From contig JAIEOJ010000271.1 of the NCBI GenBank assembly GCA_019750575.1, positions 1 to 40,280 of the forward strand: 40,280 bases of DNA, read 5' to 3'. Source of the stretch: Rhodocyclaceae bacterium. GTDB taxonomy: Bacteria; Pseudomonadota; Gammaproteobacteria; Burkholderiales; Rhodocyclaceae. The notes below the pieces were generated by a model. That model ran no database searches. It saw only the letters and a program-made list of their open reading frames with translations, and was not told the DNA's origin. Position numbers and translations under genes: made by a program. Shown piece after piece: positions 17,452-26,377 of this stretch. The number at the start of each line of letters is the position of its first letter. The stretch's first letter is position 1.

Positions 17452-18414
17452 CTAGGCGGTGGTTTTCTTCTTGAGGCAGGATAGCAACCAGTAGATCGCC
17501 GAGCGTATGCGCCGGCCGCCGTGCAGGAGGGAATAGCGGAAGGCCCGCCGCGCCACGGCTGTCTTGCCGTGCCAGTAGTGGGCGTAGCCGTGGTTGAAGT
17601 AGGTCATGGCGACGCGGCGACGGAAGCTCTTTTCCTTCAGCAGGCTGCCATCGAGATTGTTGAGACTGTAGCGGGCCACTGTTCCCAACAGCAGGCGGCC
17701 AAGATAGTTTTCATCATCAAGCTTGTGCATCGCGCTTTGCGCATGAATGCGGTACAAGGCGACAGCGCCGTCAAGCGCGTGCATCTGGGTGATACGCGAG
17801 GCGCGCAGCCAGAAGTCATAGTCCTCGCCGATGCGCATGTCCTCGCGGAAACCGCCCAGCCAGGCATGAACTTCGCGGCGGATGACGGCGGTGTTCATGC
17901 CCACCAGCAGGCCCATCAGCAGTCGGTGATAGAGCCAGCCCGAGCGTTCCGGATTGATGCGTTCCAGACAAGCGCAATCGTGGCTCAGCGTTTCTGCCGG
18001 CGGAAACTTGCCTTGCGCGTCGCAGGTCCACTTGATGAAGCCGCCGAAAATCACACCCACGTCCGGGTGTTTCTCCATATGGCGGATCTGCGCCAGCAGC
18101 TTGCCCGGAAACCAGATGTCGTCGGCATCCAGAAACGCGATGTAGCTTCCGCGCGCCTGCCGAATGCCGGTATTGCGCGCAAAGGAAACGCCGCGACCGT
18201 CGAGATGGATCACGCGTATGCATGGGTCAAGGGATGTCAGCCTGTCGTAGTCGTCGTCGCTCGAACCGTCATTGATGACGAGGACTTCGAGCGCCGGATA
18301 GTGCTGCGCCAGCACGCTGTGCAGCGCTTCGTCGATGAACTCCCGGCCATTACGCACGGGAATGATGACGGAGACAAGGGGGAGTTGCGCGGGCGGCACG
18401 TGGGTCGGGTTCAT
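17452..18414 (-). CDS. GT2 family glycosyltransferase
   Basis: 320 residues from the ATG whose first base is 18414; the open frame upstream reads through the previous gene and lacks family sequence. GT-A fold motifs: LVSVIIPVRNGREFIDEAL, VINDGSSDDDYDRL, SFARNTGIRQARGSYIAFLDADDIWFPGKL (the DxD is ADD), and FREDMRIGEDYDFWLRAS near the catalytic base region. The C-terminal 60 residues are basic and helix-prone (FNHGYAHYWHGKTAVARRAFR). It adds a sugar with inversion, probably at the inner face of the membrane. It starts 4 bp after the pyruvyl transferase stop, so the pair is tightly linked. Confidence 0.9.
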   Translation of the reverse strand: MNPTHVPPAQLPLVSVIIPVRNGREFIDEALHSVLAQHYPALEVLVINDGSSDDDYDRLTSLDPCIRVIHLDGRGVSFARNTGIRQARGSYIAFLDADDIWFPGKLLAQIRHMEKHPDVGVIFGGFIKWTCDAQGKFPPAETLSHDCACLERINPERSGWLYHRLLMGLLVGMNTAVIRREVHAWLGGFREDMRIGEDYDFWLRASRITQMHALDGAVALYRIHAQSAMHKLDDENYLGRLLLGTVARYSLNNLDGSLLKEKSFRRRVAMTYFNHGYAHYWHGKTAVARRAFRYSLLHGGRRIRSAIYWLLSCLKKKTTA

Positions 18415-18418
18415 GGGC

Positions 18419-19624
18419 TTACCGCAGGGGTTCGAGCGCGGCGGAGATGATGCCGCTGCTGTGGCGACGGAGTTCCTCGCGCCGCACCGCGATATGCTGG
18501 CGCAGCGCATTGCGGTTTTCCAGGGCACGCTGCGCGAGTTCACTCAGGGCGGTGGCGGAAAAGTGCAGGGTATCCTGATAGTAATCGTCCATACCCATCA
18601 ACTGATTGAAGCCGCGATGCTTGATATCGTAGGCGATGGCGATCCACGGCGTGCCAGACGACGCTGCAAGGATGCAGGAGTGCAGCATGCCGCCGATATG
18701 CAGGTCCAGATCCCGGTACGCGGCGCAGGTGCCCGCCAGATCGGCATGCACGATATCCATCGAAATCCCCTGTGTTCTCAGCAGTCGCGGAATCACATAC
18801 TCGTTGGCATGGTGGGTGATGTAGCGGAACCGGCAATGACTGCTTTGCTGAATGGCCTTCAATGCCCGCACATAGGCTGCCAGATTGGCAAGCAGGAACT
18901 GGTTGCTGCTGGGGCCGTGGAATGGAAGGTTAATGCCAATCAGCGTTGTGTCGGCATCCTGTTTCTCTGCCGGGGGAAAGCCGAGTGCAGCTGCGGTATG
19001 CAGGGCCGGATCGCCGATCAACTGCACGTTCTGTCCGGTGAGGGCGGACAGGTAGTCAGCCGAGTACACATCGCGTACGGTGACCAGATCGGCGCCGTCC
19101 AGCAGGCTGCGCAGGGTTTCCTTGTCGTCGAGCGACGGAGTGATGCGACACTGCTCGCCTTGGGGATTGAAGGGCTGGTTTACGCCGACACCCCAGAGCA
19201 TGTAGGGTATGCCGCTGGTCTTCAGGAAGTCGAGATCGGCGCGCAGGCGCGGCTGCAGCCCGCCGTCATGGTTGAACAGGAAATAACCTCCGCCGGCGAC
19301 GACCAGCAGGTCTATCCTGCGCTTGGAATTCAAGGCGTGCAGGGGTGCCGTATCGCCCCAGTCGACATTGCTCAGAGAACAGTCCGGAAGCGCCTGACGC
19401 AGGTTCAGACGTATGGTTTCCGCAATCGCGATATCGCCGATATTGGTCGCGTATTTGACACTGTAGTCGCGATAGTCGCAGTGGAAGTTGGCGGCGTAGC
19501 GCAAGCGGTACTGGTCGCGCCAGACCTTCAGGTTGCGCTTGAGGCTTGCCAACAAAGGCAGGCGGCGTGCCAGGTGCGGCGAGATATCAGCGGCGGCGCC
19601 GTAGATCGCGATATGCAGGCTCAT
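18419..19624 (-). CDS. Polysaccharide pyruvyl transferase family protein
   Basis: 401 residues from the ATG at 19624, which overlaps the flippase stop by 4 bp; the longer open frame is an artefact inside the flippase gene. Family features (PF04230-like): NIGDIAIAETI, LLVVAGGGYFLF, YMLWGVGVNQPF, LVTVRDVYSADYL, LIGDPAL and, near the C-terminus, HIGGMLHSCILAASSGTPWIAIAYDIKHRGF. The last block is the conserved H/S-x-A-x3-G-x-P-x3-Y-D-x-K of the family. These enzymes transfer pyruvate from phosphoenolpyruvate as a ketal onto a sugar, giving acidic exopolysaccharide, although some members have other substrates. Its place beside flippase and GT2 supports the exopolysaccharide role. Confidence 0.85.
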   Translation of the reverse strand: MSLHIAIYGAAADISPHLARRLPLLASLKRNLKVWRDQYRLRYAANFHCDYRDYSVKYATNIGDIAIAETIRLNLRQALPDCSLSNVDWGDTAPLHALNSKRRIDLLVVAGGGYFLFNHDGGLQPRLRADLDFLKTSGIPYMLWGVGVNQPFNPQGEQCRITPSLDDKETLRSLLDGADLVTVRDVYSADYLSALTGQNVQLIGDPALHTAAALGFPPAEKQDADTTLIGINLPFHGPSSNQFLLANLAAYVRALKAIQQSSHCRFRYITHHANEYVIPRLLRTQGISMDIVHADLAGTCAAYRDLDLHIGGMLHSCILAASSGTPWIAIAYDIKHRGFNQLMGMDDYYQDTLHFSATALSELAQRALENRNALRQHIAVRREELRRHSSGIISAALEPLR

Positions 19625-21069
19625 GATCGGGTGAGGCGTTTGCCGAGTTCCGCCTGCAACAGGGAAAATTCCCGTGTCAGCGGATGCTGTGTGAAACGGA
19701 TGGCCAGGTACCAGACCGGAACCGCAATCAGGCAGCTCAGGCCGACGACGAAGGCCGGATGCTCGTTTGCCGCCAGCAGTTCCCGGCACAGCAGGGTGAC
19801 GCCCAGCACGCTGATGGCGACGATCGCGGTCCGGCCGAGAGGTTCGAGAATATCGCCAAGGCCGAGGCCGAGGAAACGTCTCAGCAGATAGATGTAGGGC
19901 AGCATGGTCAGCAAGTCGGCGATGGCGATGGCGATGGCGAAGGAGGCGAGGCTGCCGTCATACAGCAGAATGCCGAACAGTATCTTGAGAATGACGGCAC
20001 AGATCAGTGCGATAGCGCTCAGATAGGGGCGGCCGATGCCCGTCAGTGCGGGCTGAGTCAGGCTGAAGGCCGTTTGCGCGGTGCAGGCCAGGCACAACCA
20101 CACCATTGCTGTCGCACTCTCGCGCCATGCTTCGCCGTAGAGCAGCACGATGATGGGTTCGGCCAGCACGGCGGTCAGCGCCAGGGCCGGCCAGAAGATG
20201 CCGCTGATGTAGGCGATGACGCGCTTGAGCTCGGCCGCCATATCGTGGCCGCCGTGATGAACCCGGGCCAGATAGGGCAGCGCGACATAGTTGATGGTCG
20301 GGCCGGCGATATGGTTGAGGATGTTGACCGTGGAGTTGGCGCGGCTGAAGAGGCCAACCTGATGCGCGCCGGACATCTTGCCGAGCAGGATGTCCGGCAG
20401 GGCGAGATCAATCGCCTTTAGCGAGGAGGTCAGCATGGCGCCGGTACCGAAGTCAACGACGCGCCGCCATTGTTGCAGCGAAACGCGCATGGTCACCTCG
20501 GGTGGGCGGAGGGCGATGTAGCAGGCGCCGCTGACCAGGATGTTCACCAGATTGGCCCAGGCCATGCTCATGTAGCTGAAGTCGTTGAGTGCAAGTACGA
20601 TGGCGACAGTGATGTAGATCGTGGTGGACACAATCGTCACGATCGCCTGCTTGCCGACCTCGAAGTTGCGGGTCAGGACGGCCTGGGGAATCGCCCCGAA
20701 GGGAATGAAGACAAAGCCCAGCGCCAGTACGTGCATGACCTGCTCGATGCCCGGCTCTTCGAACCAGTTCGCCCAGTAGCTGCTCAGGAGGTAAAGCACG
20801 GCCGCAATCGCCCACGAGGTGGTGATGAGGACGCCGGTTGCGGAGGCGATGACGTCGCTGTTGAGCTCCTTCTGCTGCTTGATGAAGCTGACCACGCCGA
20901 AGTCGCGGAAAACGTGGGCAAAGCTGACTGCGATGGCCGTCATCGAGAAAATGCCGATCTCGCTCGGACTGAGCAGGCGGGCAAGGACGATGGAAAGTCC
21001 GAAACTGGCAGCGGTGGCGCCATTACTGACGAAGAACTGCAGCAGGATTTTCTTGCGTAGAGTGTTCAT
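19621..21069 (-). CDS. Oligosaccharide flippase (Wzx-like, MOP superfamily)
   Basis: 482 residues with about 12-14 hydrophobic helices. The N-terminus LRKKILLQFFVSNGATAASFGLSIVLARLLSPSEIGIFSMT is typical of the polysaccharide-synthesis (Wzx/MATE-like) branch. The middle has VDFGTGAMLTSSLKAIDLALPDILLGKMSGAHQVGLFSRANS, the usual second-half repeat. It should flip undecaprenyl-linked repeat units to the periplasm for the O-ligase-like protein at 11847-13169. It overlaps the beta-helix gene upstream and the pyruvyl transferase gene downstream by 4 bp each. Confidence 0.9.
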   Translation of the reverse strand: MNTLRKKILLQFFVSNGATAASFGLSIVLARLLSPSEIGIFSMTAIAVSFAHVFRDFGVVSFIKQQKELNSDVIASATGVLITTSWAIAAVLYLLSSYWANWFEEPGIEQVMHVLALGFVFIPFGAIPQAVLTRNFEVGKQAIVTIVSTTIYITVAIVLALNDFSYMSMAWANLVNILVSGACYIALRPPEVTMRVSLQQWRRVVDFGTGAMLTSSLKAIDLALPDILLGKMSGAHQVGLFSRANSTVNILNHIAGPTINYVALPYLARVHHGGHDMAAELKRVIAYISGIFWPALALTAVLAEPIIVLLYGEAWRESATAMVWLCLACTAQTAFSLTQPALTGIGRPYLSAIALICAVILKILFGILLYDGSLASFAIAIAIADLLTMLPYIYLLRRFLGLGLGDILEPLGRTAIVAISVLGVTLLCRELLAANEHPAFVVGLSCLIAVPVWYLAIRFTQHPLTREFSLLQAELGKRLTRS

Positions 21070-22433
21070 CTCGATGCAGGTCCGGGCGCCTGGAAAGCCC
21101 CTGGATGGCGGGTTGAAACGGCAAGCGGCCGGGTGCTTGCGGGATGTACATATTCACGTTGCGGCACCAGACTGAAGCCGTTGGCGGGCGCCGGGGCGAC
21201 GTACTTCCCAAGCAGATTGGTATTCGGTTTCAGCCGGTAGTCGAAGCGCTGCGGCAGTATGAACTGATCCCAGTCGGCGTTCGGATTGTTGGTGACCCTG
21301 CCTTTCACGCCGGTGATCTCGGGTTCGATCTGCTTGGCGCTGACCAGGATATTGTTGATGGCCACCAGGCGCTGAATGCCGGGCTTGACCACAAGCAGCT
21401 TGCCATTGACGGGAAGGTCGTCAACCAGTGTGTTATTGACGAGATAGAGTTCGACGCTTGCGCCCTTGTAGCCCTCGGCGCCGAAGGAAATGAGCGTCGG
21501 GTTGTCGGTCTGCGAACTCTGTGCAATCAGGTTGCCGACGACATAGGCAACGCCGCCATTGGGAAATTCGAGTTCGTAACTGGCCCTACCGTCGATCTCG
21601 TCGCTCAGGCGGTTGTAGAAGATGTGATTTTCCTCAGCCCGGCTCTTGAGCAGATGGCCGATACGGGCATGATGGAAATAGCTGCCGCTCACGCGCAGAC
21701 GGGTGATCTGGCCCACATAAAGATTATGGGTACGCCCGTCTCCGACGCCGTTGTGGGCGAACTCCGAGTCCTCGATATCGAGGAACATGTCAGGGCCGCC
21801 TGCCGTCAGGATGCCATTCTCGTTGTTCTCGAACTTGCAGTTGCGTACGGTCAGATAGCCCTTCTCGAAGCGTATGCCGGCACCATTCCGGTCATGTACG
21901 TGCGCATCGCGGAATTCAAGATTCTCCACGGTGATGGCGCCGCCACGGACGATCCAGATGCCCTTGCCCTCGACGTGCGCGCCTGCCGCGATCAAGCGCG
22001 GACGGCTGGGGCCGATACCGCGTATGGTCAGCTTTGCCTGTTCCCAGATGGCGACATCGGCATGATAGTCGCCGGCTTCTATTTCGATGGTGTCGCCGTC
22101 GGCGGCCAGCTTGGCCGCCGCAGCAATGCTGCGCAGCGCTTGTTGCGGTCCGACGCGCAGCGTCTTGCCGCTGCTGGCGCCGGATTGACGTGCTGTCGAC
22201 ACGGGCGTCTCGAGAGGGGCCGATTCGTGGCGGCCCGGTTGGGTCTTGGGCTTGGTGAGAGCCGGTGCAGTGGGCTCGACATCGGGCGTGCCCGGCTTGA
22301 CCGGAACCGCCACCAGCTGTCCATTGGCATCACGCCGGATTTCGCCGCGGTAGCTGGGAGCGTCGAGCTGGGCCAACGCAAACGGCATGCCAAGCAGCAG
22401 GAGCGCAACCAGGCGAAGCAAAGTGTGCCTCAT
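21066..22433 (-). CDS. Secreted right-handed parallel beta-helix protein
   Basis: 455 residues from the ATG at 22433, which overlaps the decarboxylase stop by 4 bp. A signal peptide is clear: LLRLVALLLLGMPFALA followed by QLDAPS. After a Pro/Thr-rich linker (about residues 45-95) comes LRVGPQQALRSIAAAAKLAADGDTI, the usual entry to a pectate-lyase-like beta-helix. Rungs follow: ITVENLEFRDAHV, YLTVRNCKFENNENGI, FLDIEDSEFAHNGVG, LRVSGSYFHHARIGH, VELYLVNNTLVDD, LVAINNILVS. No lyase catalytic set could be identified with confidence. It may bind, trim or epimerise the glycan in the periplasm or outside, as beta-helix proteins of other polysaccharide loci do (AlgG is an example). The C-terminal 40 residues are Pro/Arg-rich and probably disordered. 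Confidence 0.82.
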   Translation of the reverse strand: MRHTLLRLVALLLLGMPFALAQLDAPSYRGEIRRDANGQLVAVPVKPGTPDVEPTAPALTKPKTQPGRHESAPLETPVSTARQSGASSGKTLRVGPQQALRSIAAAAKLAADGDTIEIEAGDYHADVAIWEQAKLTIRGIGPSRPRLIAAGAHVEGKGIWIVRGGAITVENLEFRDAHVHDRNGAGIRFEKGYLTVRNCKFENNENGILTAGGPDMFLDIEDSEFAHNGVGDGRTHNLYVGQITRLRVSGSYFHHARIGHLLKSRAEENHIFYNRLSDEIDGRASYELEFPNGGVAYVVGNLIAQSSQTDNPTLISFGAEGYKGASVELYLVNNTLVDDLPVNGKLLVVKPGIQRLVAINNILVSAKQIEPEITGVKGRVTNNPNADWDQFILPQRFDYRLKPNTNLLGKYVAPAPANGFSLVPQREYVHPASTRPLAVSTRHPGAFQAPGPASR

Positions 22434-23647
22434 ATCAGTATCTCTGCCGGAGGCGGCAGGGACAGGAAACCCTGTGGGCTGGCGCTGGCGCCATAGGCGC
22501 CGGACTGGAACAGCACCACCCAGTCGCCGGGCTCGGCGGTGGGGAGCACGACCTTGCTGGCCAGCACATCCAGCGGCGTGCACAGCGAGCCGTGTATGTT
22601 GACGGTTTCTGCAGGCGCGGCATCCATGCGATTGCCGATGGCCACGGGGTAGTTCTTGCGGATGACCTGGCCGAGATTGCCGCTGGCGGCGAGATGATGA
22701 TTCATGCCGCCTGCCGTGATCAGGAAAGTCTGGCCGCGCGATACCTTCTTGTCCACGATGCGCGTCGCATAGATACCAGCTTCGCCCACCAGATAGCGGC
22801 CCAGTTCAAGATGCAGCCGTGCTTGCGGCAACTCGCGGGCGGCGGCGCTGGTAATCTCTGCGAGCGCGTCCGCGATCGGCGCCAGATCAAGGGGCTGCTC
22901 GCCGGGGAAATAGGGGATGCCGAAGCCGCCGCCCAGGTTGAGACTGCGCACGGGCGCGGGCGCCTGCGTGGCCAGGCGGTGCGCCAGGGCATAGCTTTCG
23001 CGCTGGGTCTGCGCAACTGCCTCGCCATTCAGGCTTTGCGAGCCGCAATAGATATGAAAGCCTTCAAAGGCCAGGCCGAGCGATTGCAGGCGACCGAGCA
23101 AGTCTGGGACCGCTTCCTCGTCGATGCCGAAAGGCTTGGCGCCGCCGCCCATGCGCATGCCTGCGCCGCGCAGTTCGAAGGCCGGATTCACGCGTATCGC
23201 CACGCGCGCCGTGCGGCCGCGCTCGGCACTGAGCCGGGCCAGGGTTTCGGCCTCGCGTACCGATTCGAGGTTGAGCAGGATGCCGGCCTCCAAGGCCGCT
23301 GCAAGATCACGTTCCGTCTTGCCCGGGCCCGCATAGCTGATGGCGGCGGGCGCCACGCCGCTGGCAAGCGCCAATTGCAACTCGCGCAGGGAGGCAACAT
23401 CCAGGCCATCGGCCTGCGCCGCCATGCAGGCGACCAGCTCGGGCAAGGGGTTGGCCTTGACGGCATAGTGGATGCCGATGGTGCTAGGCAAGACCGCACG
23501 CAGCTCGGCCATGCGGCGCTCCAGGTGCGCGCGGTCATAGGCATAAAAGGCGTCGCTGCGCAGCGTGTTGGCGATGTCATCCAGCGTACGGCCGCCGATC
23601 AGCAGTTCGCCGTTGCGGCTGGGCCAGGGTACGGCGAGCTTATTCAT
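22430..23647 (-). CDS. PLP-dependent decarboxylase, exosortase A-associated
   Basis: 405 residues, fold-type III (alanine racemase / ornithine-DAP decarboxylase) family. Motifs: HYAVKANPLPELV with PLP-binding Lys64, ISYAGPGKTERDL, EGFHIYCGSQSL, LNLGGGFGIPYFPGE (phosphate-binding Gly loop), HLELGRYLVGEAGIYATRIVDKK and GSLCTPLDVLA, with the catalytic Cys of the second subunit. It ends VLFQSGAYGASASPQGF. It fits the exosortase A-associated decarboxylase family TIGR03099. The substrate is unknown; an amino acid loaded by the neighbouring ligase is a reasonable guess. It overlaps the VanZ-like gene by 8 bp and the beta-helix gene by 4 bp. Confidence 0.92.
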   Translation of the reverse strand: MNKLAVPWPSRNGELLIGGRTLDDIANTLRSDAFYAYDRAHLERRMAELRAVLPSTIGIHYAVKANPLPELVACMAAQADGLDVASLRELQLALASGVAPAAISYAGPGKTERDLAAALEAGILLNLESVREAETLARLSAERGRTARVAIRVNPAFELRGAGMRMGGGAKPFGIDEEAVPDLLGRLQSLGLAFEGFHIYCGSQSLNGEAVAQTQRESYALAHRLATQAPAPVRSLNLGGGFGIPYFPGEQPLDLAPIADALAEITSAAARELPQARLHLELGRYLVGEAGIYATRIVDKKVSRGQTFLITAGGMNHHLAASGNLGQVIRKNYPVAIGNRMDAAPAETVNIHGSLCTPLDVLASKVVLPTAEPGDWVVLFQSGAYGASASPQGFLSLPPPAEILI

Positions 23648-24827
23648 GACGGTTGGGTGCGGCTTCTCGCGGCAGGCAGACGAAGACGATACCCATCAGC
23701 AGACCGATGAGTACATCGGTGATCTCCGCGCTGCGGCCAGGCAAGAAGATCTGCATATAGCTGCAGGCAAACAGCAACCCGGCAGTCAGCAGGGTGGCAA
23801 CGGCCAGCGAGAAGCCGCCGCGTGCCAGTAGCCAGATCATGCCGCCGTAGAGCGCGCTCTTCTCGCAGAAGGACTGCACGTTCACGCCGATGGAGCCGTG
23901 CATCAGGCTTTTGAACGGAACCCAGCCGTAGTCGCGCAGCGCCACCTCGCTGAAGCTGAACGGCGTCAGCAGAATGAACAACAGGAGGCCCAGGTAGGGC
24001 AGTGACAAGAGCAGATAGCGCGCATGTACGCGCGCAAGGAACGTCAGCCACAGCAGCCCGGCACAGAGGCAGCCGATCAGGTCGGCCGGCTTGATGACGA
24101 GATTCGTGATCAGCACCTTGGCGGCGAAGAAGCCGGTGGCGAAAATGGCGAAAACCAGCGCCCAGCGCTTGGCACCGTAGCAGGCATGCATCAGCGCGGC
24201 GATGAAGAGCCAGGCGATGAGGTAACGCAGCACCTCCGTTGGCGGCAGCTCGGGCGCCAGCACCAGGGGCTTGAGCGCGCGCCAGTACTTGTGCAGGTCT
24301 ATGGTCGGTACATAGGGATAGAGTCGTGCGCCCAACCACAGAGCCAAAAGTAGTGATGCGCGCGGGTGCTGTACCAGCGGCACCAACCAGGCCGGCTGAA
24401 AGTGGCGGCTGGCCAGTAGCCCAGCCATGGCGCCAGCGGCACTGCCGATGGCATTGGCATAGATATCGCCGCAGGTCGGATTGCGATATTCGGCGTAGTA
24501 CTGCAGGAATTCGACCGAGCACGAGAGGGCTGTGCCCGCGAGCGTCGCCACGACGATGGCGACGCTCGCGGGCAGTCGCTCCTTGAGCGCGAGCATGCCG
24601 AACAGCCCGCAGGGAATGTAAAGCAGGATGTTCGACACCAGATCGCCGGGCTTGTCCCATTCGCCCGTCGTACCGAGCAGGTAGGCGATGGCCTGGCCCG
24701 GATTTTCCAGTGCGCGCAGCTCGAAGGGATAGAGCGATCCGTAGTAGATCACCGCCACGGTCAGCAGCCAGATGAACGACATGGCGCGGCGCGGCTTCGA
24801 CATGCCGGATGACACAGCGGTACTCAT
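23640..24827 (-). CDS. VanZ-like membrane protein with two VanZ modules
   Basis: 395 residues with about ten hydrophobic helices. The first half has the VanZ pattern: YYGSLYPFEL, KPGDLVSNILLYIPCGLFGML, then SVEFLQYYAEYRNPTCGDIYANAIGSAAGA. The second half repeats the same logic: LLTPFSFSEVALRDYGWVPF, FCEKSALYGGMIWLLARGG, then YMQIFLPGRSAEITDVLIGLLMGI. The family is named for the teicoplanin-resistance protein VanZ but its general function is unclear. In exopolysaccharide loci such proteins may affect surface glycan chemistry. The start (24827) overlaps the ligase stop by 4 bp; internal Met at residues 9 and 16 are less well placed. It overlaps the decarboxylase by 8 bp. Confidence 0.83.
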   Translation of the reverse strand: MSTAVSSGMSKPRRAMSFIWLLTVAVIYYGSLYPFELRALENPGQAIAYLLGTTGEWDKPGDLVSNILLYIPCGLFGMLALKERLPASVAIVVATLAGTALSCSVEFLQYYAEYRNPTCGDIYANAIGSAAGAMAGLLASRHFQPAWLVPLVQHPRASLLLALWLGARLYPYVPTIDLHKYWRALKPLVLAPELPPTEVLRYLIAWLFIAALMHACYGAKRWALVFAIFATGFFAAKVLITNLVIKPADLIGCLCAGLLWLTFLARVHARYLLLSLPYLGLLLFILLTPFSFSEVALRDYGWVPFKSLMHGSIGVNVQSFCEKSALYGGMIWLLARGGFSLAVATLLTAGLLFACSYMQIFLPGRSAEITDVLIGLLMGIVFVCLPREAAPNRHE

Positions 24828-26377
24828 GACTTCTCTGCCGCCAATACGCGCCGGTCGATCTTGCCGTTGGCATTGCGCGGCAGGGGGCTGCTGCGGATTT
24901 CTATCCGTGCCGGCAGCATGTAGGCGGGCAGGCGGTTGCGGCAGGCTTGCAGCAGCGTATCCGCGCTCAGCGCATCAGTGCCGGCGGGCACGGCGACGAG
25001 GTGGATGCGCTGCCCCAGGTTTTCGTCAGCCACGCCCCAGGCGCAGCATTCCGCGATCAGACCGCTGGCATGCACGGCTTCCTCGATCTCGGTGGGGCTG
25101 ACGCGATAGCCCGAGGTCTTGATCATCTCGTCCTTGCGGCCGATGAAGTAGAGATAGCCCTCCGCATCGCGGCGCACCGTGTCGCCGGAGAACACGGCGA
25201 TTTCATCCAGCGTCTGGCCGGGCTGGCGCGGCAGCGGCTTGAAGCGTTGCGCCGTCATCTCCGCGTCATTCCAGTAGCCCATGCTCACCAGCGGACCGCG
25301 ATGTACCAGCTCGCCCGGCTCGTCGGCGGCACATTCGCTGCCGTCGGGGCGCAGTACCCGCACCTCGGCATTCGGGATCGCGCGGCCGATGGAGTCGGGC
25401 CGCGCATCGACCTGTTCCGGCGGCAGATAGGTGGAGCGGAAGGCCTCGGTCAGGCCGTACATCAGATAGGGTTTGCTGCGCGGCAGCGTGGCGCGCAATT
25501 GCTGCAGCGTGGCCAGCGGCATGCGGCCGCCGGTGTTGGCGAAGTAGCGCAGATGTGCATCCAGCCCCTCGGGCCAGCGCTGTTGCACCAGTTGCATGTA
25601 GAGCGGCGGCACGGCGGTGAGGCCGGTGATCTGCTCGCGCGCCATGACCTTGATCAGGTCCTGCGGCAGCAGGTAGTTGTGCAGCACCACGCGCGCGCCG
25701 CTGTGGAAGGCGGTGCTCAGCTGGCTGAAGCCGGCGTCGAAGGAGAGGGGCAGGGCGGCGATGAGGCTGTCGCCGGCATGGTTGTCGAGATAGCTGGCGA
25801 CGCTGGCCGCACCCGTGACGAGGTTGCGGTGCGAGAGCATCACGCCCTTGGGGCGGCCGGTGCTGCCCGAGGTGTAGAAGATCGCGGCGAGGTCGCTGTC
25901 GATGACGCGATGGGCAACCTGCGGCGCGGCCTGCAGCAGTTCGTTCCAGGGGGTAGTGCCCGCGCTCGCCGTGCCGGTCAGCACGACATGGCGCAGATCT
26001 GGGCAGGCGGACAAGGTCTCGGCCAGCAGCGCGTGACGTTCGGGCGCAGTCACGAGGATGCGCACATTGCAGTCGCGCAGAATGTGCTCGACCTGGGCGG
26101 GTTTCAGCAGCGGATTGACCGGCACGAGCACGCCACCGGCGCGTGCCGTGCCGAACATGGCGATGACGGACTCGCAACGCTTGTCCAGCCAGATCGCAAC
26201 GCGCCCGCCGCGCTGCAGACCCAGCCCGAGCAGGCCGTGGGTACAGGCGCTGATGGCGGCCTCCAGCGCCGCATAGTCGAGCGTGCCCTGCGCATCCGAG
26301 AGCGCCGCTGCGGCAGGCGTCGCGGCCGCCTGGCGGGCGACCAGATGGTCAAGCAGGAAGCAGGGCATCGGTTTCAT
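24824..26377 (-). CDS. AMP-forming acyl-CoA ligase-like enzyme, exosortase A-associated
   Basis: 517 residues from the ATG at 26377 (MKPMPCFLLDHLVARQ), overlapping the upstream stop by 4 bp. ANL-superfamily motifs are complete: A3 AAIFYTSGSTGRPKGVMLSH (residues about 166-183), A5 YLMYGLTEAFRS, A7 SGDTVRRDAEGYLYFIGRKDEMIKTSGYRVSPTEIEEAV, and A10 NANGKIDRR with the catalytic Lys. It fits the exosortase A-associated ligase family TIGR03098. The reaction is adenylation of a carboxylic acid, probably followed by transfer to a thiol of a carrier protein or CoA. No acyl carrier protein gene is visible nearby. The substrate cannot be read. Confidence 0.92.
   Translation of the reverse strand: MKPMPCFLLDHLVARQAAATPAAAALSDAQGTLDYAALEAAISACTHGLLGLGLQRGGRVAIWLDKRCESVIAMFGTARAGGVLVPVNPLLKPAQVEHILRDCNVRILVTAPERHALLAETLSACPDLRHVVLTGTASAGTTPWNELLQAAPQVAHRVIDSDLAAIFYTSGSTGRPKGVMLSHRNLVTGAASVASYLDNHAGDSLIAALPLSFDAGFSQLSTAFHSGARVVLHNYLLPQDLIKVMAREQITGLTAVPPLYMQLVQQRWPEGLDAHLRYFANTGGRMPLATLQQLRATLPRSKPYLMYGLTEAFRSTYLPPEQVDARPDSIGRAIPNAEVRVLRPDGSECAADEPGELVHRGPLVSMGYWNDAEMTAQRFKPLPRQPGQTLDEIAVFSGDTVRRDAEGYLYFIGRKDEMIKTSGYRVSPTEIEEAVHASGLIAECCAWGVADENLGQRIHLVAVPAGTDALSADTLLQACRNRLPAYMLPARIEIRSSPLPRNANGKIDRRVLAAEKS

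Noticed and set aside
22434-22583. N-terminal extension of the beta-helix protein
   Set aside because: ATG 22433 begins a perfect signal peptide, whereas the extension is Arg-rich and lies in the decarboxylase gene.
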